The position numbers and the translations under genes were made by a program. Shown piece by piece: positions 13,824 to 24,850 of a DNA stretch of 64,000 bases; position 1 is the stretch's first letter; each line of letters opens with the position of its first letter. Under the pieces are notes generated by a model. The model did not search any database. It was not told the origin of the DNA and was given only the letters and a program-made list of their open reading frames with translations. This DNA is from Plasmopara viticola (Eukaryota > Oomycota > Peronosporomycetes > Peronosporales > Peronosporaceae): contig MBPM02000031.1 in assembly GCA_001695595.3 (NCBI GenBank), forward strand, positions 434,001 through 498,000. Reading direction: 5' to 3'.

Positions 13824-14169
13824 TAATATGGATGTATTGTATTGTATTACGTTATCGCGTTGCCAAGTTATGCACGTGCTAGGCTCAGTCTGGCTAGTCC
13901 ACGGCATAGAGTGGTGTCCGCATACGTCGGGTCTCGTTCGGCGGGCAGTGCAGCCAGCACCGAGGTCGTGAGGGTCTTCCATTATTTTGTTTAGCTCTGA
14001 CTTGGTAAGAGCCCAGGTGGCCACCGGTGCTGGACACCGTCGCGTCGAGGGTGAGACTCGTTAGAGACCTGCAGATGCCCGAGAGCACCTGCCCGAAGCG
14101 CGCGAGCATTTAGCCCCCGCGCTTGGAAGGAGGGCGTCACCCCAACCTTTTCCGAAAATAATATGGATG
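13824..14169 (-). mobile_element. Short retroelement insertion with 11-bp target-site duplication (copy 1)
   Basis: The 11-mer TAATATGGATG occurs at 13824-13834 and again at 14159-14169, exactly bounding a 324-bp GC-rich block (13835-14158). Read on the minus strand, the block begins TTTTCGGAAAAGG and ends in a short simple-repeat tail (AATACAATACAATAC) against the duplication. A duplicated target plus a repeat tail at one end is the signature of target-primed retrotransposition (SINE or truncated LINE). A second copy lies in opposite orientation at 52835-53155. No clear pol III A/B boxes are visible, so a tRNA-derived SINE is not proven. A 71-codon frame (14109-13894) is present in both copies. 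Confidence 0.75.
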
Positions 14170-14289
14170 GTATAAACAAATTCTATTTTCTGCGCGCGCA
14201 CTGTAATTTATGAGTCATTTGGGTCAATTTGATTTGCAACCGGGTCATTAAAAGTAGAAAAGTAAAGGGACCCGCTACATTTTTCGTCG

Positions 14290-15690
14290 ACCATCTCGCT
14301 TCGCATCGTCGCAGAGCTGCGTCGAGTGCTTTTCACAAGCAAATCTGCGGAATTGGTGGAATTTAAAAGCTCTTTTAGCGCTCTCGATTCCTATAATCCA
14401 TGTGCTTTACGCGATTTTAGCGAATTACATGCAACACTGATGGACTTCATTGTGAAAGATCATGGCGCTCGCATTTTTGTAGCATCAAAACCCTTGGAAA
14501 CGACGATGCAATGGCACTAAAACGGCGGCAGAGAAAAATTTGCCAGTCTCACTTGATGTACTTCGCTTGGCTGTCTCTTGCCATGTGGAATAAGTACTAA
14601 TTGTACCATTGCAAGCCAAAGTCAACTTTTTTTGTACGTGGAAAGAATGGCGGAAGGCATCTCGAGTTCTTTCGCAGATTGCACAGGCCCAGCTACCTGC
14701 TGCCGAGTATGACGTGCTTACGAGTACGATCAAGTAGATTTATCTACCTATGCCGAAGAGCACGAGACGAATGCTGAGTTTGAGCTACTCGAAGCTGACG
14801 TTATTATTCTAATGTTTACGTATGTACTGCCGAACAGCAAGTTCGATTACCTTATTTCACTTAGAACGTTGTTGACGGACTTATATGGCTCGTGGTTGGA
14901 AGGTGGGTCGTCTTTTGACGGTGAACATTACTCAATATTCTGACGCACGCGGTGGACTTTGCAAAGTGAGCATCCCGGCTGTCTCAGAGGATTCATTAAG
15001 GATCGGATCACATTATCCATTGATGATGATTGGCGGCGTGTTTTGGAATTTAAGGTGGAGTAGACTTACCGATATGGAGCGGTCGTGGATCATATATATC
15101 TTTATGGATTTTCTGCTGTTGTAAACTTTGTCACCCGGGGATTTTCTTAGTGTGGCCAATTTGACACTACTTCTTGATTTAGCGTCGGCTCATCGGCTTG
15201 CATTCATTCCAGGGAATATTAGCTTAAAGGTCTTGACGTCAAATAAGACATTGTTGAAAGTGGCATTGATGCAAGCATACCAGCGCGGTGATGTATCTAG
15301 TGTACAAATATTGTTGGCCAATGTTACTATGTTGCTCACGGGTGTTAAAGCAACTCTTTTCTTCATGTCGCAGTTAGTGCGCTTCTATCTAATGTTGTCT
15401 CGTACATGCTTTAAGATGGTGCGAAGGTAAAGGCAATTGGTAAATTTGGGCGTAGCGCACTCCATGTGGTCGGGGTTCTTGTGTCTCTAGGCATGCCAAA
15501 ATAGATATTGATTCTTTGGTGATGCTAAGTGACTTGGATAAGGCAGTATTGATTGTGAAGAGAATTTTTGGCTTGTTTTATCTCCGTCGATGCTACCTGC
15601 TCCTATGGCAGCGGCGCGGCAATGCCTGGGTGGCCGCAAAAATTGTGTTGACTCATCAGCGGTATCCAGGGCGTCAAGTTAAACCATGGA
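14290..15690 (+). pseudogene. Broken ankyrin-repeat protein gene
   Basis: Coding-like sequence runs through this interval but switches frame and meets stops repeatedly. In one frame about 15176-15360 reads AYQRGDVSSVQILLANVTM, a typical ankyrin helix pair (GDxxxVQxLL). Another frame from 15418 reads GAKVKAIGKFGRSALHVVG, the G-x-S/T-A-L-H motif of the next repeat, ending at TAG 15503. Further upstream, peptides such as EEHETNAEFELLEADVIILMF (about 14750-14820) and ALRDFSELHATLMDFIVKDHG (about 14410-14465) look like an N-terminal region. No frame is long enough for an intact product. Family known: ankyrin repeats mediate protein binding; partner unknown. The decayed MULE transposase lies directly downstream on the other strand. 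Confidence 0.5.
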
Positions 15691-15889
15691 AGGTGCCAAT
15701 TTAGACAAAAGGAAAGTACCGGTGCCGGTGGCTGATCGCATGTTGTATAGTATGACCAGGCTATTTGCATCAACCGCACGTATTGCGTCGCTTCTGTGTT
15801 TGCGATGCTCTTTGCGGTGCGCTTCCAACGATCTGCTGGACGACTACGACCGTGAACAAGCGCCGGTACCTCGTCAAGATGGTTGAGAA

Positions 15890-17545
15890 TTATTCATCGA
15901 CAAGAAATCAATGCATTGGCGAAACCCCTTTTGTACTCGCGCGAGCGTCCCACTAATTGATCGTACTGCCGGTGCCGCTGCAGATGCTCGCGGAGGTTGC
16001 ACCAATTATCAAAATCTTGAAGAACACCATTGCTGCTGATGCTGCTGCAGCCCTGGTGCGGAAGATATGCTTGCATGGCAAAAATTAGCCGTGGCAGCCG
16101 CCGCTTCAAGATACTGATTAAAAGCTGACTGCAACCCTACGACCGAGACCTTTCCCATGACATCAGAGAAGGCCGTGCCATTCTTCAGGTCGGCGAAAAA
16201 GCGTTTCTTTGCGGTCTGAAACTTGATAACAGCAAGATGGCCTTTGCACGCGAGACGACCCACCGGGTCCAAGAGGTCTGCCGTTGAATTGGCTATCCAT
16301 GTTGTATTTACGCAGAATGCGCTTTCTCGGCCCTCGATATATTAAAGTGTCCGTAATGGAGCTCTTTCCTCATGAAAGCCGCGACTAATCGATCTTTAAA
16401 TACAAGCCAATTATTTTCGAGAGAGGCCATAACGCGCACAGGGAAGGTCTTGCGCACGTCAGCAAGCTGCAAGGCAAACGATACCGCAGTCGATGCAATC
16501 ACAAGGGGGTTTTACTGTTGAGTCAACTTTTTGAAGACTACAATCGATGTTTAAGTTTTCCGTTGCTTTGCGAAAATGTTTTTTGAAATATGCCATCGGC
16601 AGAAAAAGCAGTTGGTGTTAGGAAACACAGCATTTTACGCGTTCATGAGCGCTAGTTTGCGGTCGGTCACGAAAGTTGATGGGTTGACGGAAAATTGCCG
16701 AAACATGCGCGCGATCAAGTGGGCTGCCCAATGATATTTTTTCACTTTTCTGCTGCCATAAAGCAGTATGCGAATGTGAACGTTTGAGACGTGGCTGTGA
16801 CCCCTACAACATGCAGTAGTGGCAAGCCAAAACGATTTGACTTGTAGGTGGAGTCTATTATCTAGATAATGCTTGCGGAAAATTAGCTGCAGATCTCTTT
16901 CGCCGAGGGACAGACGACGAAGAGGTTGGTCAGCCGTCGCTGTTCGTCGGAAGCAGCAGTCTCCAGGCCGTCAAGCAGTGCGGCAAGAGGTGAGCGACCT
17001 GCCAAAATACGTCTTAATTTTAATTGTATGTTGTAGACATCACCGTGATGCCGTGGTCGTCACGCATAGCTGTAACGATGCGCATTGGTGCCAGACTAGC
17101 GCAACACTAGCTCAAGACCCGCTGGTGCTGGGCAGTCGTAAGGGTCCGGCACTTGGGACGCACCGTGCAGTCAGCAAAAGGTTTATGGTCGTGTTGGTCG
17201 TGGTCAATCTCTATCACTCAACTGTACACGGTGTCTTCTCCTTCTTTTATTTGCAATCGGCAGATCTTAAGGGCAACATGGCAACCGGTGAGTCGGCTTT
17301 CGCGCACGCGTTTCGTTGGTGCTATTGGCTGGAGAACTGGCTTTACGATAGCAAGTACACCGTGACAGCGCCGTCGGGACGATTATTAACTTTTCGCGTG
17401 CGCCTCTCGATCAAAAGAAAGCCCTTTTGCTGCAACGCGCAATTCGCAGCCACGCGAGCAGCATCCAATGTGGCCCAGGTACGCTCTGCAAGGTCTTGTA
17501 GCAAGTTCATGATGGAGATTGGTATGTTTTGGAAGATAATTTGAC
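15890..17545 (-). pseudogene. Broken Mutator-like (MULE) transposase
   Basis: Read on the minus strand from about 17,545, the frames string together as a MULE transposase with many frameshifts and stops. In order there is an N-terminal zinc-binding-type region (WATLDAARVAANCALQQKGF near 17,470), DSTYKSNRFGLPLLHVVGVT near 16,850 (first catalytic Asp region of the MULE DDE domain), FVTDRKLALMNAVK near 16,660 (second Asp), and TAVSFALQLADVRKTFPVRV then SRAEKAHSA near 16,320-16,490 (the SRAE-x-H-S block typical of MULEs). A C-terminal part at about 16,260-15,900 follows. The residues match the family, but no intact frame survives. The element is dead; terminal inverted repeats were not found. Confidence 0.7.
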
Positions 17546-17832
17546 TTTGATAGATGAACGATTGAAATTTGGAGGCGCAATTATGATTATTGAATTATTA
17601 TCTTACAAACATTCCTGGTTGCTGAAGTCAATCAACGCACACATTAAAGGGGGTGTTAACCCTGTATTTTGTGATGTCATGAAAAGTGAAGTGTGAGGTG
17701 GCTAACGAAAACTGTGGGGTTGTTAGTGGCCTACAAAATAAATGACCCTGTCTCGGTTTCCGACCCCTCGAGAAAAGATGTCGGTCCCTTTCAATCATTT
17801 CGCGAAGCCGATGTGTTTCCAATGATTTAAAA

Positions 17833-18237
17833 ATGCTGCGCTTACAATGTTTAGTGAGCTTAGAAGAAGTTGTATGTATTGCTCCTTTCAACGTGTCATT
17901 GAGCGAACGTATTGATGTGGTAAAATTCCGTATTGCCGAGGAGATGAAGCTCGTAGCGAAGCCAAAAAAGATCATGAAACTTTACAATGTACAGCATCAG
18001 AATCTCACGTACCGTTACGATATGATCTCCAAGCGTGAAGTGCTGTTTCTCGATGGCAAGGTAATTACAGGTGCACAAGCACAGAATAATGCTATACTAA
18101 AGAATGCGACGCAACTTGTGCCGTGGGCGTTAATGTCATGGTATTTTCACGAGGAGCAATTCACTTTACCTGATGCTGTGGATATAGTAGTAGTTTGGGA
18201 AGATGAGAAGAAATCACTGCCTAGTGTCGTAAGTTAA
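17833..18237 (+). CDS. Crinkler (CRN)-like N-terminal domain protein
   Basis: The ATG at 17833 opens a 134-codon frame. Its beginning (MLRLQCLV, then DVVKFRIAEEMK, then KIMKLYNVQ) lines up with the ubiquitin-like CRN N terminus that carries the LxLFLAK motif (here KLYNVQ). Its end (W-Y-F-H-E-E-x-F-x-L-P-x-x-V-D-I-V-V-V) matches the conserved WFYxxxxMxLPxxxxIHVLVVVP block that closes that domain. In oomycetes this domain directs effectors into host cells; the C-terminal effector part is absent here. There is no classical signal peptide, which is common in CRNs. The frame stops at 18237, but GTAAGT at 18229 and AACAG ending at 18285 could form a 57-bp intron, adding 34 codons to a TAA at 18390 that overlap ALIX antisense. 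It could be a truncated relic. Confidence 0.55.
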   Translation: MLRLQCLVSLEEVVCIAPFNVSLSERIDVVKFRIAEEMKLVAKPKKIMKLYNVQHQNLTYRYDMISKREVLFLDGKVITGAQAQNNAILKNATQLVPWALMSWYFHEEQFTLPDAVDIVVVWEDEKKSLPSVVS

Positions 18238-18324
18238 TTAAATTTAGCTCGTAAATTTCGCATCATTTTTTAAGTTTTTAAACAGGTAGAAATCACGTTG
18301 AACTGCTTTTCTTTAATTCGCTAT

Positions 18325-20946
18325 TTAAACCGAGTCACGTGGATAATTTTGCGGGAAAGGCGCCTGCTGCTGCCCAGGGTATCGATATAAATTATATGAC
18401 TGGTTTACTTGAGGAGATTGACTGTAATTGCTTCCATAAGTAGATGGAGCGGACGGTGTTGATCCACCTCGGTACAAAGAATGCTGCGAACTTTCTCGAG
18501 GCTGCTGTGCCAAAACATACAAAGAACGCGCAGACTCTTGTAATGTGGTATTTGCCTGATAGTATTGCGGTGCACTACCAGCTAACTGACGCGCCAATGC
18601 TTCATCACTAGCATTTTGCTCACCAGCAGCGTCGCGAAGCTGCATGTCATTCATCATTTTCTGTGCCAAAGCTGCATCTGTAATCTCTCGTTGTTGCATT
18701 TCTTCGTTGGCAGTCAAATTCATTTCCAGTTCCCGTTTTTCCAATTCACGCGCAGAGCAGTGATCTGCTACAGTTTGTTGCAGCTGTGCTATCCGAGCGC
18801 TGAGTTCGAGGTAAAACTTCTTACCTTCTTTGACGTTTGATTCGAGTTGTTCAAAAACATCAACGGCATCGCCCAGGTGTTGTAAAAACGCTTGACGCTC
18901 GCGCAGCAAATGATTTGTCTCTTTCTTTGCCTCAAAACGAGAGTTAACTAGCATTAATTTATCAAGCTTGGCTTGCTCTTCCTCACAGATAATGTCGATT
19001 TTTCCTTTAATGTAAACACTGAAAAATTGCTTTTCGGTCTGCAGTGCGGCGTCTACTGAAACATCATTCGCTTTGTCCCCGCTTAGCAACACTGGCAGCA
19101 CACTGAATTTATCGTAAGATTCCTTAAATTCACGCAAAACCTGGTCCTTCTCCTGCACAAGTTGCCCCAATCGCAGCAACAATGATGACACTTCCGTAAT
19201 TTCTTCCTTACAACTCAAATCAACCTGCACCAGTTTTGGCAGCTCACGTTCCAAACTTGATTTTGATTGTGACAACACCTCGAGTTTTTCCTGATTGCTT
19301 TCCATCTTTTCTCGAACAACTGCATCCGATGTCTTGGCCTCTTTCACGAGTCGGTAATAACGGTCAATGTCTGCTTGAAACATCTGATTAAGTGACGACG
19401 ACAGAGGCCGCGGCCACTTCAGTTCCCCGTAATTTTGTCGACATACATTGTCTTCAACTTCTTCCTCACTCAGACGCAATTCAATCGAGTGAAGCATTCG
19501 TTCAGCATCATTTGAGAGCTGTAGATTTTCGTGTAATTGTTGCTGGATGTAGGCCACAAGTGGATTTTTCTTCGACCCTTCAAGACCCAACGCAGCCGAG
19601 GCGGTCAACACCTTCACATACTGGATCCGCTGCCAAAGTGTTTGAGGGATGCCATCATCGCTATTCCTTTCAAACGCTTCGATCGAAGCAGGAAGTCCCA
19701 TATCGCGAAGCTTCTCTTTCGCAGCTTCGTTACTCTTAAACACTTTATCAGTCATTTGCTCTAAAATAGTTTTAATCTCTTGTTTGACACCATCAGCACG
19801 AAGCAATAGATCTTTTGGTACAAACTGCTCAAACAGATCCAGACCGCCAAGCTCTTGTTGCAACTCGTTACTCGTATATACCAACGGCTTCACCATCGCA
19901 ACTTTTCCGACCGCTGGCATGTCAGAGAGTTTCGGTACATTCTCCAAATACACACTGGCATTATCTTTCTTCGCTGCGGCAAGATGGTCACCCACCATTT
20001 GCTGCAGCAACTGTGCAGAATTTAGCAATGCCGTCGGCAACTTATTTTGTGTCGCTATCTTGCACGCTTCTGTACACTCGGTATCCGCCGCCAGAAGCCG
20101 CGCGATCTCTTCTCCGTATCCCTCGCCTCGATTTAACGCAATAGCCTTCGACGCTGTTCCTTGCCAATATTGAGTAGCTGCACGCATACAATGAACTTGA
20201 TACTGCAAGTGCACGTCCCACGACCTGTCAATGGTACCCGCAAGTGCCGACGAGCGACAGAACTCAAGTGCCGAGATGTAATAGTCGAGCGCTTGATGCA
20301 CAAGTTTTGCCTTGATTCCATCCTTCATTTGGTCTTTGATTGCTTTCTCGTAAAAACATGCTTGAGCTTGTGCTAGCATTAAAAACGTAAGCAAGCCCAG
20401 GCCCTCTGCGCTCATATCGGGCGTCCTGGTACCTAATGTTTGCTCTACAATTTTGTCTCTTACTTCCTTAAAAGCACCTGCAGCCCTCATAAAGTGATGA
20501 CAAGCCGCTTTTAGTCCATCGGCTGTACTGCGGTCTGTCTGAAGACCCAATTGGCTTTCCAGAGCGCCTACATTGAACATGATGGCCGCTTTCTCGAACG
20601 GTATTCCCGTTCGCGTAATCTTTCTACGTGGACAAAACGAGTCGTTCCAAGTAAATTGAAGCGACAAATTAACGCGGCTGGAAACTTCACTATCCCACGA
20701 AAAGCGCTGAGCCAACTTGTCGAGCTGTGCATAGTAGCGCAGTAGCACGTGGTGCGAGATGGCCGAGGGCGTACGCACCAAATCCACATCTGTCTTGAGC
20801 TGTACAAACTGATCGAGTGTTGTTTCATGCATTTCCTCTTTCATCGTCTCCCCCTCAGGTGCATACTCCTGCCGCAAGAATGCGCTGAACGAGCTGCGCA
20901 GTGAGGTCACGGATGTTTCGCTTAGCTTGAAGCCGATACCCAACAT
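18325..20946 (-). CDS. ALIX/PDCD6IP-type BRO1-domain protein
   Basis: Single uninterrupted frame of 873 residues from an ATG at 20946, matching the length of animal ALIX (about 870) and fungal Rim20/Bro1. The N-terminal about 370 residues are a BRO1 domain: EKAAIMFNVGALESQLG (near residues 117-133), LMLAQAQACFYEKAIKD (near 195) and GEEIARLL are family hallmarks. Residues about 370-720 are a helical V-domain with long coiled stretches. The tail is rich in Pro, Gln, Ser and Tyr (SYNLYRYPGQQQAPFPQNYP), as in ALIX. The family binds ESCRT-III (CHMP4/Snf7) and acts in multivesicular-body sorting, membrane scission and repair. No intron is needed. It converges on the CRN-like gene, with 87 bp between stop codons. 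Confidence 0.93.
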   Translation of the reverse strand: MLGIGFKLSETSVTSLRSSFSAFLRQEYAPEGETMKEEMHETTLDQFVQLKTDVDLVRTPSAISHHVLLRYYAQLDKLAQRFSWDSEVSSRVNLSLQFTWNDSFCPRRKITRTGIPFEKAAIMFNVGALESQLGLQTDRSTADGLKAACHHFMRAAGAFKEVRDKIVEQTLGTRTPDMSAEGLGLLTFLMLAQAQACFYEKAIKDQMKDGIKAKLVHQALDYYISALEFCRSSALAGTIDRSWDVHLQYQVHCMRAATQYWQGTASKAIALNRGEGYGEEIARLLAADTECTEACKIATQNKLPTALLNSAQLLQQMVGDHLAAAKKDNASVYLENVPKLSDMPAVGKVAMVKPLVYTSNELQQELGGLDLFEQFVPKDLLLRADGVKQEIKTILEQMTDKVFKSNEAAKEKLRDMGLPASIEAFERNSDDGIPQTLWQRIQYVKVLTASAALGLEGSKKNPLVAYIQQQLHENLQLSNDAERMLHSIELRLSEEEVEDNVCRQNYGELKWPRPLSSSLNQMFQADIDRYYRLVKEAKTSDAVVREKMESNQEKLEVLSQSKSSLERELPKLVQVDLSCKEEITEVSSLLLRLGQLVQEKDQVLREFKESYDKFSVLPVLLSGDKANDVSVDAALQTEKQFFSVYIKGKIDIICEEEQAKLDKLMLVNSRFEAKKETNHLLRERQAFLQHLGDAVDVFEQLESNVKEGKKFYLELSARIAQLQQTVADHCSARELEKRELEMNLTANEEMQQREITDAALAQKMMNDMQLRDAAGEQNASDEALARQLAGSAPQYYQANTTLQESARSLYVLAQQPRESSQHSLYRGGSTPSAPSTYGSNYSQSPQVNQSYNLYRYPGQQQAPFPQNYPRDSV

Positions 20947-23900
20947 ATCGTTTATGAAGTATCAATACACATCAGTCTTTGAGTGTAGTCTACTTAAAAG
21001 AACAATTTGTTGATAGAAGTTACGCATACATGCTGATACAGTAGTTTTCGACGTTGTACCCCACAGAATAAGTTGTTCGCCGCAACTTTTTGAAGCTTGA
21101 GTAAGTGCGTAGATCGTCTATGTGGGAGAAGGCAAAAGATTAAACGAAAACACGAAGTGGAGCTGCATTCTATGTTTTACGATCGCTGGCCACACATATA
21201 CCAGCCGTTCGGTAAGGTGCTAAGGAAAACTTGTATATTCTTCGCTGTGAGAGAGGCGGTTGTGTACATTCGACATCTGTATAACATCGCTCTCCGCGGC
21301 GAATCTACCTTTACATTTCTCTACATATACGGGGAGAAATTTCGGACCATGCGAGCATGCGGAAAATGTAAGATTGAAGATCTTGCTCGAATATCCCGGT
21401 GCTATCAGTAAGGTCTTGCTTTCGAGGTACTTTGTAAAATTTCCGTGTTTTTTGATACGTTGGATGCGCTTATCTAGCTTGCTGTTGAGCTCGTGTAAGC
21501 TAAAAAGAATATTTTTTTCGTTCGATCAGCCGCGCTATACTTGCGCTATCCTTAAGATGTTTTAACTCGGGTAATGTGATGGTGCAAACAGCACCTTAGC
21601 CAAAGCAGGTTTGCATCTTTTGTTGAGCGACCGTGTACCATTCGGTGTCAAAACGTCGCATATTAGAGTGCACCCATATCCAAGATAATCGGTGTGTGCA
21701 GGTATAGAAAACGCTAGAATTTCTGGCGTGCACAACATTTTGCCAAAATGTTAAGTTTTTTTAAATAACCAGGTCGTACCACACATGATCGAGTTTACGA
21801 TTTTGTTCACACTAAGACTTGATTTTCGATTACTAGGAGAGGGGTGACTGTATACCACTCTTTGATTTTTATACAAAATATCGGTTTTGTCGTTATAATG
21901 GCCAGGTAAGATGAAAATTAAGCTTCCGGTCGGCCGAAATGTGGTCCCGGGACGAAGAGTGTGTTTCTGCTACTCAACATAAAGTCGATTTTTGTGCACT
22001 TATACAATCGGATGCATCATGACGAGTCTTACCATAGATCCTCTAGCGCATAAAAATTAGAAGAGCCTCATACTTTCCACAGCTGGAAAAGTTTTCTTGC
22101 TCAAATTCCTCCCTTCTAGGCGATGGAAAGATATGGAGCACCGTGTAGGGTTCGGTAAGTATTTGCTCGGCTATCTTCCCGCTAGTGCTGTAAAATAGCC
22201 ACATGTAAACGACGACGTACCAGTTTCGCCTCAGACGGTGTAAAATCTGGCGTCAGACTCACCATCCATGCAACCAAAAGACTGAAAAGTCCATCGCTTC
22301 CGAAGCAATGACCCAACCTGGGACGCCCATGCCGATGTGACACCAAATTCAGGGAATTGAACGAAGAGTGTGAGGTCAAATACGATTTCCGCGGAGCATT
22401 ATCCACGTGCCGAAGTTATAGCGTGGGCTGACTCGCTCACAGCCGGAACTGACGAAAGTCACCATCGTCTACTCACTCTTTAAAACAATGTGTCTGACGA
22501 GGAATCTTCATCGCACGGCCGATACAGAGCATGGAGCCGAAATGTACGCTCCTCGACCTTGCGCACTGCGAATTGTCTCTGAAGGTTATTCCTTGCGTGA
22601 CCCCTATGAATGCCACTTGGCTCAACACGGGCTCTTATTTCAGCGCACCCTTACTGTGGCTATGTGTGTGTATTGAGGGCTGCATCAAATCCGGCCTTAA
22701 AATTTCATTCGACATCGTAAAAATATGAAGACAAGGGTGTCCAAAGGAAACCCTTGAAAGCATTTTCACCCTTACTACCCAATTTTCGTTACGACTCCAC
22801 GAAGGGTGGAACTACCCAATATCCAACCGCTTTGAACGCAGTAGCTTACACCTTAAAGCTTTAGATGCAATATGGGTCGTAGACAACTTACCTTCGCGAT
22901 ATCTTGGCTTCGGCAATTTCAAGCACGAGTCCTAACACATCTCAACGCAAGGTAATTGAGCTACAGCTTACATACGAAGCGCCGATGCTTCTGATCCCGG
23001 ATTGCAGCAACGCGAAAGCAGTTGCACCGCAATAGATTCAACAACCCCCACGAGTTCAGCGGCAAAAAGCAACCGCGCAACTTTGCGACAAGCCTCTTCT
23101 ATCCATTAAAGCGCTTCTGCTTTACAGCACATTAACATAGCCTTGGCAGTCAAAGAGTTTCAATACACTTTGGAACTTCGCCACTTATATAAAGAGCAAC
23201 AGTCCCTATACAATTGAGTGAGAGCCTTTCACATTTCTATTGAGGTTGGTGCTAGCGATCACATTGCAGCTTTTTGTAGAGACCACGGACAATTGAAGTC
23301 CCTTGGAGGTGATGGTGATTTAGTTCATGTGACCCATACGATTAACAGTCATATTGATCGCCACAAATCTCAGCGCGATGTGTCTAGACTGCGTCAAGGG
23401 GAAATCTTTTTTGTAGTAGGCACCAGGCTTGAAGGCCAATTTAAGTGCACATACTCAGCTTCTCGTCCGAATAACAATTCTAGCAGTTTCTAAGAGCAGC
23501 TGCCGTATGGCTCCTTGTATTCGACTAATCAATTATGTCAAGCGGGTAACATTTGAAGAAGTTTTGGGAGTTCTCGGAATCACAAGTCAGTCAAAGTACG
23601 GAAGACCATTATATCGTCTAGGACAGCCCGCGAAAAATCTGGATGCGTTGACTTTGTATTGAGAAACTGGATGTCGTACATCAGACCGTGTACAGCATGA
23701 GGTCGGGATGGCTCAAGAGAGTCAGTTGTCTCCTTTACACATCAAGATTAAGTCAAATGGTGAATAACGGACCATACACGTTTACAATTTGAGTGCATTG
23801 CCATACAAACAAGTTGTAAAAGATCGTGGAGAGACGTACAATGTAAAAATCATTCAGATTGATTGATGTACTTAACCTCTCATGCGAAAGAGGGATATAT

Positions 23901-24760
23901 CACTGACAGCAGTCAGCGCTCTAAGCTGTATGTTCTGGGAAACATTAACTATGCTGCTGAGTTCTTGAAGGGCCCTGCAAAATTTAAACGTTTTTTTTTG
24001 TGCTTCACAGAGCGTATGCACAGACATACTTGGATAACATATTCGTTTATATTCGTGCAGAGAACGGCAGTACAGACGCGAGTAACTGCAGTGTTTTTTT
24101 GTGGGCGTTGCTTGATACATGTGTATCGATAAGCTTTGAGCCAATGCATATATGGGCATTAATTTCGTCGAAAAAAATCGCTTTATTATGTGCTTTTTTG
24201 GAAACCATGGACATCGTGCAGATTCCACCGATGGCAAAGATATCGACGATTGGTCGGTCACATTGTATCATAATGAACTAATGAAGTGACATGGTCTAGC
24301 CAACCGCTTGTGCTAATACAGTGCAAACCACGCAGAAGCGGCCAGGCGATAGTCCAATCTTTTTAGGAAGGGCACAAAATAGGTTCGGGTACCTCATCAC
24401 TAAGAACCTCTAACAAAGTCGGACAACGTTTGTTATAGGCGTTATTTCTAGTCGTGCTGGATCCAAAATTTCCGTCAAGTGTCATCTGTGGTGCATCAGG
24501 TTATGCCATTGATACAAGTGAGCTTTAAGGAGTAAGAAAATTTAGTCGCGTTTTTATTCCAGCTTTTGGGGCGGTTAAAAAGACTCTCCTGTCCATGACA
24601 AAGACTCGCTGAGCACAGGGCTTACCTGCTAGCCCTTTAACTGTATGTGGCATGTACAGACACTACGTCACTACTTTATTTCATTTATTTGCAGAGAATA
24701 TTCAGGTGGATATCCCTGCAATATAGGAGAATAGCATCGGTATGAAGTACAAGCCATAAT
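20947..24760. other. Intergenic stretch, no recognised gene
   Basis: Immediately right of the ALIX start should lie its promoter; on the minus strand TTCATAAACG about 15 bp upstream of the ATG loosely resembles an oomycete initiator. The longest plus-strand frames (21097-21411, 104 codons; 23218-23493, 91 codons) contain no recognisable motif. Coding-like peptides with stops on both strands (for example 22182-22406 minus) suggest eroded repeats. No gene is supported. Confidence 0.45.
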
Positions 24761-24763
24761 TTT

Positions 24764-24850
24764 CAGAAGGCCTTGGCTGATGCATTTTCGCGTCACCCAG
24801 ACAATGAGCTGGTATTTTCAAAATTGGAACCTCTTTTGTATCTCATTTAA
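24764..24850 (+). mobile_element. Ty3/gypsy retrotransposon fragment
   Basis: The plus-strand frame starting at about 24764 reads A-L-A-D-A-F-S-R-H-P-D-N-E-L-V and stops at TAA near 24850. ADALSRHPD is the sequence that closes the RNase H domain of Ty3/gypsy polyproteins, with A-L-S changed here to A-F-S. Short peptide runs upstream (FIPAFGAVKKTLLSMTK near 24555; YRHYVTTLFHLFAENIQVDI near 24655) may be earlier parts of the same polyprotein in shifted frames. No LTR or integrase was recognised. It is a dead fragment. Confidence 0.5.

Noticed and set aside
16873..17544. 223-codon plus-strand open frame
   Set aside because: It is antisense to recognisable MULE transposase peptides on the minus strand; its own translation has no motif.
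19649..20173. 174-codon plus-strand frame inside ALIX
   Set aside because: It is antisense to the BRO1 domain, serine- and cysteine-rich, with no motif.
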